From the NCBI GenBank assembly GCA_036320915.1, contig JAXBDG010000029.1:1-64000 (forward strand): DNA of 64,000 nucleotides. Reading direction: 5' to 3'. Below are positions 46,782-58,284 of the stretch, one piece after another (the stretch's first letter is position 1; the number at the start of each line of letters is the position of its first letter). Source of the stretch: Linnemannia elongata (lineage: Eukaryota > Mortierellomycota > Mortierellomycetes > Mortierellales > Mortierellaceae). The position numbers were made by a program, and so were the translations under genes. Under the pieces are notes generated by a model, which saw nothing but the letters and a program-made list of their open reading frames with translations, made no database searches and was not told the DNA's origin.

Positions 46782-48878
46782 ATGGAGATGAACCCGGACA
46801 TCGCTCTTCAGCATGACCGCACGGTCATGTTTGCAAAGCGTCCCAAGGTCCTTATTATTGGAGCCGGTTTAGGAGGGTTGACTCTGGGTATGCTCTTGCA
46901 CAAGGGCGATCCCCTTTGGGATCTATGAGCGAGCACAGGAAGTGAAGCCCCTTGGTAACGTGGCGGTGGTGGTCTGTTCCTGAATCGTTCATTATTGAGG
47001 GCTTTTGTTTGTCTAAATGATTTTTTTGGAATTGACAACGCCCTGCGATTCTTCCTCCTAGGCTCGGCAATGTACTTCAACTGTACGACTGCCAACTTCT
47101 TAAAACAGTGTGGAATATATGAAGAGTTCTTATAAATTGCTAAGGATGTGGCGTCCATCAAAATGTGCAATGAGAAGCGAGTACTGGACTTTTCTCTCGA
47201 CTTTCCCGGGCATGAAAAAGAGTAAGGCGAGTGAAATGATGGGCGACAGCTGCATCCTTTTGGGAAAAATTTTGCTGTGAAAAAAAAAGAGAGCGTTGGC
47301 TGTGGCATACATCTAATGATTGCATTAATTTGGCATTAGATTCGGAGCTGGTGGGTACATAGTCACGCGCCCTAAGATATACGACCTACTTCTGCGCCAA
47401 ATCCCCAAAGGACGCATTCACTTGGGCAAGAAGGTCCTGTCAACAGAGAATGGAGGAAACGGGGTTCTCATTCGCTGCAGTGACGGATACGAAGCCGATG
47501 GAGATATCCTTGTCGGTGCCGACGGGGCTTACAGTGCGGTCCGTCAGAGTCTCTACGAAAAGTTGAAGAAGGTCAATAGGCTATCACCGTCTGATGCGCT
47601 TCCACTGCCTTACAGCACGGTGTGCCTTGTTGCACAAACTGTACCTATCTCTTCTGAGGAGTTTCCTGACCTTGCACTGGACGAAAGCCAGTTCCGGCAA
47701 TACATCAATACAAAAACAATGTACTCGGTAAGAAGAGCAATGAAAGCCCCTTGCTATTGTTGTGCGCCTCCCTGGTTGTCCTCGTACGTATCTAATCACT
47801 CATTCCGTTGTTACTTCACCACATCTAGTGGGTCACACTTACAACTGCCCAGAATACCATCTGTTGGGGGTCAATTCTCTATCTTGACGAAAAAACAAGC
47901 AAGGAGAACGATGCCTTCCGGTTTTCCGAGTGGGGTCCAGAGGCAGCGATAGCAATGTGCAGGAAGGTCAAAGATTTCCCTGTGATCAGTGGAGGCGACA
48001 AGATTATGACACTCAAAGACCTGATGGATCGCACTCCTCAGAACCAAGTCTCCAAGGTTATGCTTGAGGAGAAGGTCTTCAAAACCTGGTACGACTGCCG
48101 GACAGTCCTACTGGGTGATGGTACGTTTACGGACCTGGGTGGCGTTCATCACAGTATTTGGTGATGACTTGTTCATTTTCTGACCCCAATCGTTCTCTCC
48201 CTTATACACACACATAAACGCACACACGAACTGTTAGCTTGCCACAAGGTAATGAGGACGCATTTTCATATAAGGGAAAGCGCACATATCATTCTCAAAA
48301 GCGAAGTCGCTTATATATTTCGTTTTCTTCATACCTTGTCTTAATTCTAGTTTAATCCTCAAGGAGGCGTTGGAGCCACCAATGCTATGCACGATGCCAT
48401 CGTTTTGGCTGATTTAATCAACGGTCTCCCTTTCCACCCCATCGCCGAAGAAATCGAGGCTGCATTCAAGGCCTACCAAGACGAACGTTTCGGGTGGGTG
48501 CACTCAGCCTATGAGTCGAGTAAAGTACACAGGACCATGATGGGTCAGGTAAGGGATAGCGTCTTAGACACCCTCAATTGTTTGTTTTTATTGGGCGCAT
48601 ATTTGTGATAAACACCTCTCATGCCGGCTTTATTTTCATCTCCTTCATATATGACAAAAACAAATCGGTGGTATCCAAGTCGACTCGAGCTATAGCCAAG
48701 TATATTCCTGCCTGGGTCTTTCGGCGCATCCAAGTAAAAGCCTGTAGTTACCGCCCTCAAGTTGCCTTCTTGCCTCTAATTGAAGATACAGGACGGGTCC
48801 CTCCAGCCCAACAACCCAGTTTGTGGGTCAAGGCGCCGGTCGAACTCGAGAGATTGTCGACAGTTCAAGTTGTGTGAA
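46782..48878 (+). pseudogene. FAD monooxygenase pseudogene, plus strand
   Basis: This has a full-length gene layout with seven exons including the 11-nt micro-exon (after the acceptor near 48238). Two lesions affect the N-terminal part. A two-base loss in exon 1 near 46908-46915 replaces the usual ADIPFEIYERA with a shifted frame and a stop. An in-frame TAA in exon 2 follows GIYEEFL near 47134. Exons 3, 4, 6 and 7 are open and carry GDILVGADGAYSAVRQ and the GGVGATNAMHDA segment. The two independent lesions argue for a true pseudogene. It faces the intact gene at 49195-51327 tail to tail. Confidence 0.75.
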
Positions 48879-49090
48879 TAAATGATAACTCACAAAGAAC
48901 TAGTATACTTCTGTTCATTGTAATGTGTGCTGTACCCGAAAGACAAGGATCGTTTATGTTCAGGTGTTTACAGGTGTGTTTGGAACCATTCAATGCACGC
49001 ATTCGACGTTTTCTCTACCTTTGTGACAAATACAATCAATTGTAAGAGTGCACCTAAATGAGATTCTCAGTCACCTCTGAGTAGGCTGTC

Positions 49091-49092
<2 letters not shown>

Positions 49093-49133
<41 letters not shown>
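49093..49133. repeat. Poly(T) tract, 41 nt
   Basis: This is an uninterrupted run of 41 T residues, 61 bases beyond the stop codon of the minus-strand monooxygenase, so it is a poly(A) run in that gene's sense. It may be the tail of a retrotransposed fragment or a simple homopolymer. Confidence 0.9.
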
Positions 49134-49134
<1 letters not shown>

Positions 49135-49194
49135 GTTGACTGTGAATGCGCACCATTCTCCTTATTCTAATTTTGTTCTATACCATATCCTATT

Positions 49195-51327
49195 CTAAAC
49201 AACTTCTGCTGTTGCTATCACCTCCGCAGATGCTGCCGTCGTTTCCTTAGACTCGACAGGTGCCTTGACGAACAAACTGGGCTGAGGAGCAGGCCTGACT
49301 CTTCCGGTATCGTCATGAAGAGGCAAGAAGGCGACCTGAGGGCGATTGGCGCAAGACTGAGCCTGGATGCGCTGGAAAAGCCAGGTGGGCATGTGCTTTG
49401 AGACGAATCGAGTCGCTTTTGATGCGAATGACTATTTGCAAATCGAGCAAATTAAAAAAAATGAGTACAATGGAAAACAGGAATGGAATGAAAATGACTG
49501 TGTCTACCGTCATTGGACATGGCTGCCCATGTCGAGGGAGTATATATTTTTTTTTTACCTGGCCGGTCATGGTTTTAAAGGCCTTGCTGCTCTCAAAGGC
49601 CTTATTGACCCATTCAACACGCTCCTCTTTGTACTCCTTGAAAGCGTTTTCGATTTCTTCGGCGATAGGGTGGAAGGGGAGGCCGTTGATGCGGTTAGCG
49701 AGGACGATGGCGTCGTGCATGGCATTGGTGGCGCCGACTCCTCCTGATGGACTGAACTAAGAACGAGAAAAATTTAGGGAGAAATGAGGTAAGTATTGAG
49801 TGACCTTCGCCGTAGGCACATCTCTTCCTGTCCCTGACCAAGAATCTTGTCCTACCTTGTGGCACGCTAATAGGGGATACATAAGCAAGTTGACCAAATG
49901 TTAGAAAATGCAGCAATGCCATTCAAAACCCGTCCGGCACGTCCCTCTACCCAGCTGTATATGACAGAATGCTTACCATCGCCAATGAGGACAGTTCGGC
50001 AATCATACCAGGTCTTGAAGACCTTCTCCTCCAGCATGACCTTAGAGATATGATTCTTATCCGACCAGTCGAACAGGTCATCCAGGGTAAGTTCCTTGTC
50101 GTTTCCGCTGACGATAGGGAAATCTTTGACCTGCTCACACATGGCCATCGCCGCTTCAGGTCCCCACTCTGAATTGCGGAAGGCATCGTTTTGTTTGCTA
50201 GTTTCATCTGTTAAAAACTGGATGACATTGAAGGCAACCGTATTCTGTGCTGTCGTGAACGTTGCCCACTAAAAAAATCCCCCGCCACAGGTATGGTAAC
50301 AAATGACAGAAAAAAAAAATGTCAATGTTTTTGAGTTCAAATCTCAGAGGCATACATGAACGCTTGGACATGTAGATCACCCAATGTACTTACGCCATAC
50401 ATCTTCTCCATACCAATGGTACGACGGAATTGGCACTGCTCTTTCCCAATGTCTGAAAATTCCTCTGCAGTCAACGGACGAGTCTGCCCGACAAGACAGA
50501 CAGTACTAAAGGGAAGAGGCAAGGCGTCGGAGGGTGGGAGCCTTTTGGCCTTTGTCAACTTTGAATAGAGCCCCTGACGAACGGCACTGTAGGCTCCGTC
50601 AGCTCCGACAAGGATATCACCCTCTGCCTCGGATGCATCACTGAAGCGAAGGAGGACTCCGTTACCGCCGTTCTCAATCGAAAGAACCTTCTTGCTCAAA
50701 TGGACACGCTCTCTAGGAATCTGGCGGAGGAGTAGGTCGTACATCATTGGACGTGCGACAATGTATCCGTTTGCACCAAACCTATTAGTAAAAGGAAGGG
50801 GAGAAGGACTTTGGGTAAGTACCTCATGGAGAGGCACGACAGTTGTTGAACAAATGAGAAGCACTCTATTGTATACTTACTCTGCTTCCTGTCCTTCAAA
50901 GTCCATGCTGAACTCATGTCCACGCTCCTCGTTGAAAACCTGGATGGCAGAGACGTATTTGCCGATAGCAAGGAACTCCTCGTAGATCCCGCACTGTTTA
51001 AATAAGTTGGCAGTTGTGCTGTTAAAATACATCGCCGAGCCTAGAAACAAGGTCCAGCAAAAGAAAGGAAACAATGGTTAACAGTGATGGTGTTAGTTGA
51101 AGATCACTGAGACATATAAAGTCACCAATAATGTACGCGTTGTCTCTCTTACCGAGTGGCTTGACTTCAGCAGCACGCTCATAGATCTCGAAGGGGATAT
51201 CGGCCTTGTGAAGAAGCATGCCAAGGGTCAGACCTGCCAGACCTGCGCCAACGATGAGGACCTTAGGCCGTTTGGCGTACATGATAGAACGGTCATGCTT
51301 AAAGGTAACAGCTGGGTTGATCTCCAT
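49195..51327 (-). CDS. FAD-dependent monooxygenase, minus-strand paralog
   Basis: This is an intact seven-exon gene with predicted length 486 aa. Exon 1 starts at the ATG at 51327 and is almost identical to the array genes. Later exons diverge more, for example YIVARPMMYDLLLRQIPRER and a variant exon 4 (AFNVIQFLTDETSKQNDAFR). The micro-exon, within a TTAG/GTAGG pair near 49857-49867, supplies ACHK; exon 6 follows with FSPSGGVGATNAMHDAIVL. The last exon (49431-49195) ends in ATAEVV. It is a class A flavin monooxygenase of unknown substrate. High identity limited to exon 1 suggests partial gene conversion with the array. Confidence 0.9.
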
Positions 51328-52815
51328 GACTGATTACTCTTTCCTGTTCCTGATGTGGGGTGTGAGGGTGATCGAGATGATGGGATGAGAGATGTGGATG
51401 AAAGAGAGGAGGAGCAGATGATGAGTAAGGGAAGGAATGAGAGAAAAAGAGGAGATTGCGAGGAAGGATGAGCTGAAGAAAGAGTAATGGGCAGAGCGAG
51501 AAGAGGAAGGACTGGTCGGGAGGAGAATAATAGACTCTGTTTTGCTGCATGGTTATCCTGTATCTCAGTGTTACATTGCAAGCAAACAAAACAAGAGCTA
51601 TGGGAGAGAGCAGGGGGAATATGTTACAAGGTCAAAGGGAAGCGGGGGAGGGTTCATCCGCGCAGATGAATAAGAATCCAAATGCTTTGCAATTAAAGCA
51701 CAGTATCTATCGCTGTACATCGACATACATCAGCATTGTCGGTTGAGAAAAAGGGATGTCAGGAAATGAGGAGATTTACATGGTGTTACGTTTCTTTTAG
51801 CCAAGGTTGCTCCCCCCTTTTGAAGCGGCAGGAGGAATGTGGTGGGCAATCGACGCTAATCGCCCCATGTCCCTTCGGTTGAAATCGCTCTCATGTTTTA
51901 TCTTTTTGAGAAGGAGGGAGCGAGAATGTCAAAGAGAACCAGCCAACATTCAGAAAGTTCCCTACCTGACGACGGGCAAAGTCGGGGCATGAACCCATTA
52001 ACACGACCCTACTGAGCATTTGCAGACACAATCCATTGGCCTTTTTGCACCACCCTCACACAGTGACAGGAATCATCAAAGTAGAACTGTAATCCTTGGT
52101 AAGGTCAGTCGATGTAATATTCGTCGTATCGGATATGATTCTCTTTGAAGCCTGCCTGCCAACTGGGCCCTCTTTCCCAGACATGTTATCATACACGAAA
52201 CTTCTTCTTTTCTTCATTGGCGAGCTATACCTAACGTTATTCCCTTTTTCAGTCTGACATTTTCTACCAGTGTGTACAACAGTACAAGTGAACAAATGAG
52301 AGCGATGAAGAAGAATGAAGAAAACAAAGTCGACATTTATAAAAACGGATAATATCCTGTTCTGGTCAAAAGAACAAGAATGTTCTTCTCCTCGTTGGTC
52401 GGTTCTCTCGATGATGACGACTCCTGGTCTGGCGGGGTTCCGAAGGGAGGAAGTAATTGCAATTACGCATGCACTCCCTCTCGCGTTTACTTTCTCGGCG
52501 AAGTTGCCAGTGTCTTTAGCCAAGCCCACCTTCCGTCGTTAATTTTTTTTCCTTTTTCAGGGACAAAGGAGGGAAATTCCCTTTTACGTTGCGGGCTCAT
52601 GTGGCTTGTTACCCCTCCTTCTTTCGCTGCATAAATAGAAAGAACGACCGCTGCTTCTTCTTTTCCCACACAACACACAGACACAACAAAGCACACATCG
52701 ATACACCCTTTTCACGCCTTTTATTCTTACTTTTTTCTCTTTCACGTCCCCTTCCCTTTCATACCAATCTATCTCACGAACACGCAACAAACACACAACA
52801 AACACACACACAAAA
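51328..52815. other. Divergent intergenic region between monooxygenase and carrier gene
   Basis: This is a 1.5-kb head-to-head region. Next to 51327 it is purine-rich on the plus strand (the monooxygenase's CT-rich leader). The middle holds no supported gene. A TATA-like ATAAATA at about 52631-52637 lies 180 bases before the carrier start, followed by a CT- and CA-rich leader ending in CACAAAAATG. Confidence 0.5.
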
Positions 52816-54207
52816 ATGTCAGGTCCACAACACATCGTAGGCCTCTCCCTCTTCGGCCCCCTCGTCCTCACTGTCGCAACCGCACCCGCAAACAGAGTCC
52901 GCCTCCTCCTCCAGACCCAAGACGAGATCGTCCTCAACCTCCGGGAAGAGTCTCTCGCCCACCACCATCGTCACACCTCTTCCTCCTCTTCTTCTTCTTC
53001 TTCAAATACCAAACCTTACAACCTCACCAACAACGACAGCAGCAAGGCGACCACCGAGGAACAAGAGGATGATGATGATGATGAGGAACCCCGGTCGATT
53101 ATCGCACCATATGCACAGTTACCGTACGCAGACATGCAAGACTGCTACCAACGTCTTCTCGAGAAAGAAGGCCGCGCGGCTCTCTGGAGGGGCTACTCTG
53201 TCGAGGTGGGTCGGATCTTTCTTCAAAAGTCGATTGAGACGAGGTTGAGCAGGAGGGGGACGTTTGCCCTTCGGAGGTGGATGTCTCTTACCCCACCCAA
53301 CGCACAAGGAGGAGGAGTGGGAGTAGGATGGATGTTGGCAACGGCGGTGGAGGGTACGTTGGTAGGAGCGGCAGCGATGGCAGTGGTGTATCCGTTAGCA
53401 GTGTTGCATGCCAAGATGGCGACGGATGTTAGGAGACGGACTAGGACTGTTCACAAGGTTATTCTCAAGCCCGCTTCTGTTCCTACTACAATTCCTGCCC
53501 CTGTTGTTGTACAGGAGGAAAAGGAGAAGGAAGGAGAAGCATTAGCTGTGGAATCATCAACAGAGTCAATCTCACGGGATTCAGTCGAGTGGGTCGATCA
53601 CACTGCCGAATGGGCCAACCATCAGGACCAGGACCAGGACCAGAAAGACCCCACAGTCGGGACACCCATCCTTGAGGGACCTCTCAGTGTCTCCGAGCCA
53701 ACACCCCAAACAACAACAGTAGCAGCAACAACAACAACCGAGGAGAAGGACGACGGCGACCAAGAACGCTCCTACACAACAGTGACCTACGACCTCTCCC
53801 ACAAATACAGAACCTTCCGCCAAATCTACCGTGAAATCATCGCTTCCTCCGAAGGCTACCTTGGCCTCTACAAGGGCTTTTCCACCGTCATCGCCTCAGC
53901 CTTTATCTCCCGCCTTGGAATGATGACCATTTACACATTCAAGTCCTTCTGTGCCGGTCCCTCGGGTACCGTTAGCATCAGCCCATTCCAAGTGTTCTTC
54001 GCACAGACAGCGTTATCGGTGGTGACGTACCCATTGACGACGGTCGGGAACCGGAGGATGATTGCTGCACCAGGACGGTATTCTAGTTCATGGGAAGCGG
54101 CGAAGGAGATTGTGGAGAAGCAAGGGTGGCAGGCGTTGTTTAGAGGTGTTGAGGTTGTAGTCCTGCGCAGTGTTGTCTTGGCAGCATTGTCCCAAATGCT
54201 CTTGTAA
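52816..54207 (+). CDS. Mitochondrial-carrier-family protein, ADP/ATP-carrier-like, with large insertions
   Basis: This is a single-exon gene of 463 aa. Three carrier repeats can be traced. Repeat 1 has DMQDCYQRLLEKEGRAALWRGY, repeat 2 a VVYPLAVLHAKMATDV helix followed by YREIIASSEGYLGLYKGF, and repeat 3 YPLTTVGNRRMIAAPGRYSS with ALFRGVEVVVLRS. The arrangement is most like ADP/ATP carriers, but the signature RRRMMM is replaced by NRRMIAA and the first repeat lacks the usual Pro-x-Asp motif. Two low-complexity insertions (a poly-Ser/acidic stretch near residues 55-95 and an acidic/Thr-rich stretch near 220-320) make it about 150 residues longer than a normal carrier. It probably sits in the mitochondrial inner membrane; the transported substrate is uncertain. 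The leader has a Kozak-like AAAATGTC. Confidence 0.75.
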   Translation: MSGPQHIVGLSLFGPLVLTVATAPANRVRLLLQTQDEIVLNLREESLAHHHRHTSSSSSSSSSNTKPYNLTNNDSSKATTEEQEDDDDDEEPRSIIAPYAQLPYADMQDCYQRLLEKEGRAALWRGYSVEVGRIFLQKSIETRLSRRGTFALRRWMSLTPPNAQGGGVGVGWMLATAVEGTLVGAAAMAVVYPLAVLHAKMATDVRRRTRTVHKVILKPASVPTTIPAPVVVQEEKEKEGEALAVESSTESISRDSVEWVDHTAEWANHQDQDQDQKDPTVGTPILEGPLSVSEPTPQTTTVAATTTTEEKDDGDQERSYTTVTYDLSHKYRTFRQIYREIIASSEGYLGLYKGFSTVIASAFISRLGMMTIYTFKSFCAGPSGTVSISPFQVFFAQTALSVVTYPLTTVGNRRMIAAPGRYSSSWEAAKEIVEKQGWQALFRGVEVVVLRSVVLAALSQMLL

Positions 54208-54566
54208 ATAAATCCCTTTTTTGCATTGGAAATGTACCTCCAAAATACATTTGATTTCCATGGGCAAAAATCGCGTCACCTTGACTGTCAAAATGACACT
54301 GTGAATTGGGCTCTAAATGTGACACTCTATACCTTTGCACGGCGTAGATAACCATTTTGAGCCACGCGACGTGGATCGTTTTTGACTGACACGTCGCAGA
54401 TAATTGTTTTCATTACACGGTGTAGATCATGTTCGGGCAACATGACATGAATCATATCCGTCCTCACTTTTCTCCTTTGTCCCACATATATGCAGAAGGC
54501 AAAGTTACGCGTCCATAACTCCTTCACCATCTCTGTTTTATTAATGAAATCAGGCCCCTTGTAAGG

Positions 54567-56001
54567 TCATCGCTGCATGGTATTCAAGAGGGCGGTGCGT
54601 TGTCGCTCATACTCCAACTCCAATTCATCCCTCCTGGCCGCCAGTCGAGCATGCTCGACCCTCAGCAACTCAATACACTTCTCGGGCTCGCGATCATACA
54701 GATCCATAAGTCCATGCATCTGAAAGATATCCATCGCTACGGGTGTCTTTGTCCTAGTCTCCTGTTGCTGCAGTCCATTTTCCTGTTGCTGATGTTGTTG
54801 CTGAGTATGTTGCAGGACATTGAGCCTATCAATGGTTGCCAACACCGCATCCCTTGACCGTCCCCCTCCTCTATTATCGCCACCCTCGTCATTTATGTCC
54901 CTCTCTTCCTTCCCATTATGATCCTGCTCGTGCTCCTGTTGGCGCAACCGTATTTCCAATTGCTGTTCCCGCTCGAGTTGACGTTGCTGTTGTTGGACTT
55001 CCAGTTCGTCTTCGAACTGAATGTGGACTGTCTCGAGCAGCCCCCGGATCTTGCTGAGGATGTTTCCTAGGTCATCAAGGAGCTTTGTTCGGGATTGGGG
55101 ACAGCGGTGCCAGACTCTCTGGTGCAATCGCCAGCGTTTCTATTCGTGAAATACAACAAGAAAGGTGTATGAGGATCATGCAACAACATGCATAAACAGT
55201 CACACAACATCTTCAATCGAACAAAAATGCACGCGGCGGGGAAAGCAAACAAACAAGACGTACCGAGAGCAAGCTCAACGTTCTGGATTTTCGTCTCCTC
55301 AACCCTCAAAAAACGCCTGAGCGGTCTCCTGTTTCATCTGCTCCATTTCAATCGCCTGCCGTCTCTCTAGAATCCTTCTCCGTTCCTCCCTCAGAATCTG
55401 TACACACACTGCTGGGTCCTGGTCATACAACTCCATCTTGTTCGACGAGAGGAAGGGGGAAGAGTCAACATTAGCCTCACGGGGGAGGAGGACTGTCTCG
55501 GTGAGGAGGTCAGCAAGGATTTGGAGGCTTTGGTCTATTTCGAGGAGTGGGGGGAGTTGGGGCGGGGTTGGGGAGTGGACTACGGTGCGACGTGGGGATG
55601 AGTGGTGTTGTTGCGGTTGTTGTTGGTGGTATTGGGGTTGATTCTGGTGTGGTTGGTACTGGAGAAGGTCCCTACTGGAGTTGGAATAGGTTGATGAGGG
55701 GCGATTATACATCGATTCTCTTTTCGATGAGGTGCCTATTTGTGCATAGTAACAAAGTTAATTACGGGGGGGTGAGAAACAAGAAAGAGCCAGCTCGTAA
55801 GTTGTCGCGGTACTTTGATTAGCGATCACCAACACGGATCCCATTGGCCATAACGTGACAGAAGGGCGATTGTTAATACCTTGACCGTAGATATGCCTGT
55901 TGGTTGCCCATAGAGTCTGGGATATCTGATGGCCGCTTGAATCCAACACGGATCCGTGGGGCCGGCGATCCTGGATCACTACTATCTCTGTTCCTCGACA
56001 T
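54567..56001 (-). CDS. Gln-rich coiled-coil protein with a duplicated module
   Basis: I recognise no family. Proposed exons are 56001-55880 (MSRNRDSSDPGSPAPRIRVG at the start), about 55719-55260 and about 55134-54567. The middle exon changes frame near 55308 in a T6 run; the correct continuation appears to be RVEETKIQNVELAL before a GTACG donor. The protein is rich in Gln, Glu and Arg and should form long coiled coils. A module occurs twice: MELYDQDPAVCVQILREERRR in the middle exon, and MDLYDREPEKCIELLRVEHAR near the C-terminus. Function is unknown; a scaffold or nucleic-acid-associated role is only a guess. The exon 1/2 junction is uncertain. Confidence 0.5.
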
Positions 56002-56973
56002 GATCCTGACTGACATCCTTCTTTTCTGACGTTGTGCCTTTTCTACTGGAGGTGTGAAGAAGAAAATAATATATTGTCAGTTTGTGGAGAAAGAAAGTGA
56101 ATGAAGGAATGTGATTGCCTCCTGAAGAATGAGTGTTGGTTGATGATGTGAGAGATGGAATGGAAGGTCATGAAGTAAGAAGAGTGTCTTGGTTGTCTGA
56201 TGAGCCTAACTCGAGTACCTCTGTTGTGTCGTGTGAGTGGTGGGCGTAAAGTTGACGAAGAAGAGAAGCCAGGTGTGAGTGTTGGTCTGTGATGGAAGAC
56301 GAAGGCGAGTGTATGAAAGAGAGAAGTGGCGAGCTAATCCTTTTTATGTTATCTCAATTTAGGTGTCCTGCTCAGGCAAGGGAGGGAAAGAGGAAAGAGT
56401 GGCAAGAAGGAAAGGAAGGGGGAGGGCATGGAGGAGAGACAACGAGAAAAAGGAGAGAGGATGCATTGTGAAGATGTAAGAGGAAAGGGAGTTGCACTGT
56501 GAGAAAAAGTGTGAACGAAAAAGAAAGGGGAAGCAGGGAAATTGGATATTTTTGTTTTTGCATCTCCTTTTTGTTCTTGTTGCAATGGCTCATCGATCGT
56601 CTGTTGTTTCGAAGACAACGGACAAGACAAACAATACAAACGGGCGCGCCTTATGCATGGAGCAATTATGTGTCACAAAGCAATCGACCAGAGAACTGCA
56701 CCGATCCGGAAGGGGTGTATGTGTGTGAATGTAAAAGCACACTGACCAGTATGGAAAGAGCAAGAAGAAAAAAAGAAAGTTTATTGTCTGGCTGTGCGAA
56801 GGCTGATGCGAGCGGTGGAGGCGAAGGGTCACTTGTGTTGGGACGCCCTATCTCTGCGGCCTATTGAAAGAGTGACTTTGGTATCAATCCCCAGCGACAA
56901 GCAAGAAACCATCGCCTAGGCAATTGACCACGTCTTGGGTGGAAGATGCCCCCCCAATGACGCCAACTCTGCG
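56002..56973. other. Intergenic region
   Basis: This is about 970 bases between the coiled-coil gene's start and the 3' end of the next minus-strand gene. It is purine-rich on the plus strand between 56040 and 56500, consistent with the CT-rich promoter leader of the coiled-coil gene. No gene is supported. Confidence 0.5.
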
Positions 56974-58284
56974 CTAGCTCATACAACGATATTGCTGATT
57001 GGCACGAGTGAGTTCGATGGTCTGAAAAAGGGCTGCACAGACTTTCAGTATATCTTCATGCGACAGCATGGACTCTCCTAATGTCTCGTTGTCGACGAAG
57101 TTCCCGCCAGGTGTAGAGATACTTGAGAGGGTGGGTGAGGAGGGGACGGAGGAGCAAACGATGGTGGATCTTGAGGAGGGCGTTGTCGTCAATGAAAGGT
57201 TGGAAGATAATTCAGCAGTGTCGGTAGTATCCATGGGCCAAGGGAAGAATGAGAAATGCGACTTCTCCAGTCCAGGAGGAGGATAGGTGACCTTAGCTGA
57301 AGAGGAAGAACGAAAGTAGGCGACATGAAAGTTGATATTTCGCTCAAAGTTCGGGAACGCTGAAGAGCGTTGAGGCTTACTATTGGCAAGAAGATCATAC
57401 AGTCCAAGACCCAGGGTCGGGAAATGAATGTCCAAAGCAAGGTGGTGCCAGCGATCTAAAGAATCTGGCCTTCGTTCAGAAGAATTCGAGGGGTACGTTG
57501 GTGGGTCAAGGATGGTATGATCTAGGATGTGATGGCCGATGTAAGGAGTCTTGATAGGAGAGTGGCCCGTGGTAGTCATGCCGATGAAAATATCGTGTTC
57601 GTCTTGGTAGCAGGGAATGGGGAGGCCAGGCGGGAGTCTTTTCATTATGTGTACCACGGGCCATTTTGAAGGAGATGGTAGCGGCAGCAAGGTGTTGTTA
57701 TCACAGGGACCAGTACTTGCTGAAGAAGGAACAGGCAAGGAGTTGTCATCGCCGGAACCTTTGTTTGCAGAAGGAAAAGGAACAAGTAAGGTCGAAGATA
57801 TCGGATGTACAACAGCTAGCTCATCGACGATAGAACGAAGTGGATCATAAGAATCAATAAGAGACCGCTTTGTTAAAACAGCGTTTTGACCCATGCATGC
57901 ATCCAACACGGCAACGATCCAATTGAAAAAAAAATAATGAGCATCGTTTGTACCTTCTTGTCTTTTCTCCTTTGAGCAGGGGGGCAATTTAGGATCAGAT
58001 CGACGACTGGAGGATGGGACAAACTCTTTTGCTAGATGAGCATTCGGCCCAAACTTGGAGATTTTGGGTTTGTTTAAGGGTTTGACATGGGGCAGTGTTG
58101 TTGGTTTGAGTGTTGGCTTAAATGCCGTTGTCGGAGTTGGAGCTGGAGCTGGGGCAGGTTTGATTCTGGGAAGGGAAGATAGTTGCTTCGGTCGTGGGAA
58201 GTGCAGAGGATATATACGGTTACTGATCACCGCGAGGGGAAATGGGCCACATGGTGAGTTGTAGTAGAAACACATTTTCTGCAT
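56974..58284 (-). CDS. Hypothetical Pro/Ser-rich protein
   Basis: This is an uninterrupted frame of about 436 aa from the first ATG (58284; a second ATG three codons on gives MCFYYNSPCGPFPL). I recognise no domain. The N-terminus is short and hydrophobic-aromatic, followed by a Pro/Ala/Lys-rich stretch (KPAPAPAPTPTT), a segment around FNWIVAVLDACMGQNAVLTK, then Ser/Pro-rich sequence and a more ordered region containing DRWHHLALDIHFPTLGLGLY. It ends with a helix-like ALFQTIELTRANQQYRCMS. Composition suggests a largely disordered, possibly regulatory protein. No neighbour suggests a function. Confidence 0.5.
   Translation of the reverse strand: MQKMCFYYNSPCGPFPLAVISNRIYPLHFPRPKQLSSLPRIKPAPAPAPTPTTAFKPTLKPTTLPHVKPLNKPKISKFGPNAHLAKEFVPSSSRRSDPKLPPCSKEKRQEGTNDAHYFFFNWIVAVLDACMGQNAVLTKRSLIDSYDPLRSIVDELAVVHPISSTLLVPFPSANKGSGDDNSLPVPSSASTGPCDNNTLLPLPSPSKWPVVHIMKRLPPGLPIPCYQDEHDIFIGMTTTGHSPIKTPYIGHHILDHTILDPPTYPSNSSERRPDSLDRWHHLALDIHFPTLGLGLYDLLANSKPQRSSAFPNFERNINFHVAYFRSSSSAKVTYPPPGLEKSHFSFFPWPMDTTDTAELSSNLSLTTTPSSRSTIVCSSVPSSPTLSSISTPGGNFVDNETLGESMLSHEDILKVCAALFQTIELTRANQQYRCMS

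Noticed and set aside
49093..51327. Minus-strand monooxygenase as a processed pseudogene because of the downstream A run
   Set aside because: It keeps all six introns with intact splice sites, so it did not arise from spliced RNA.
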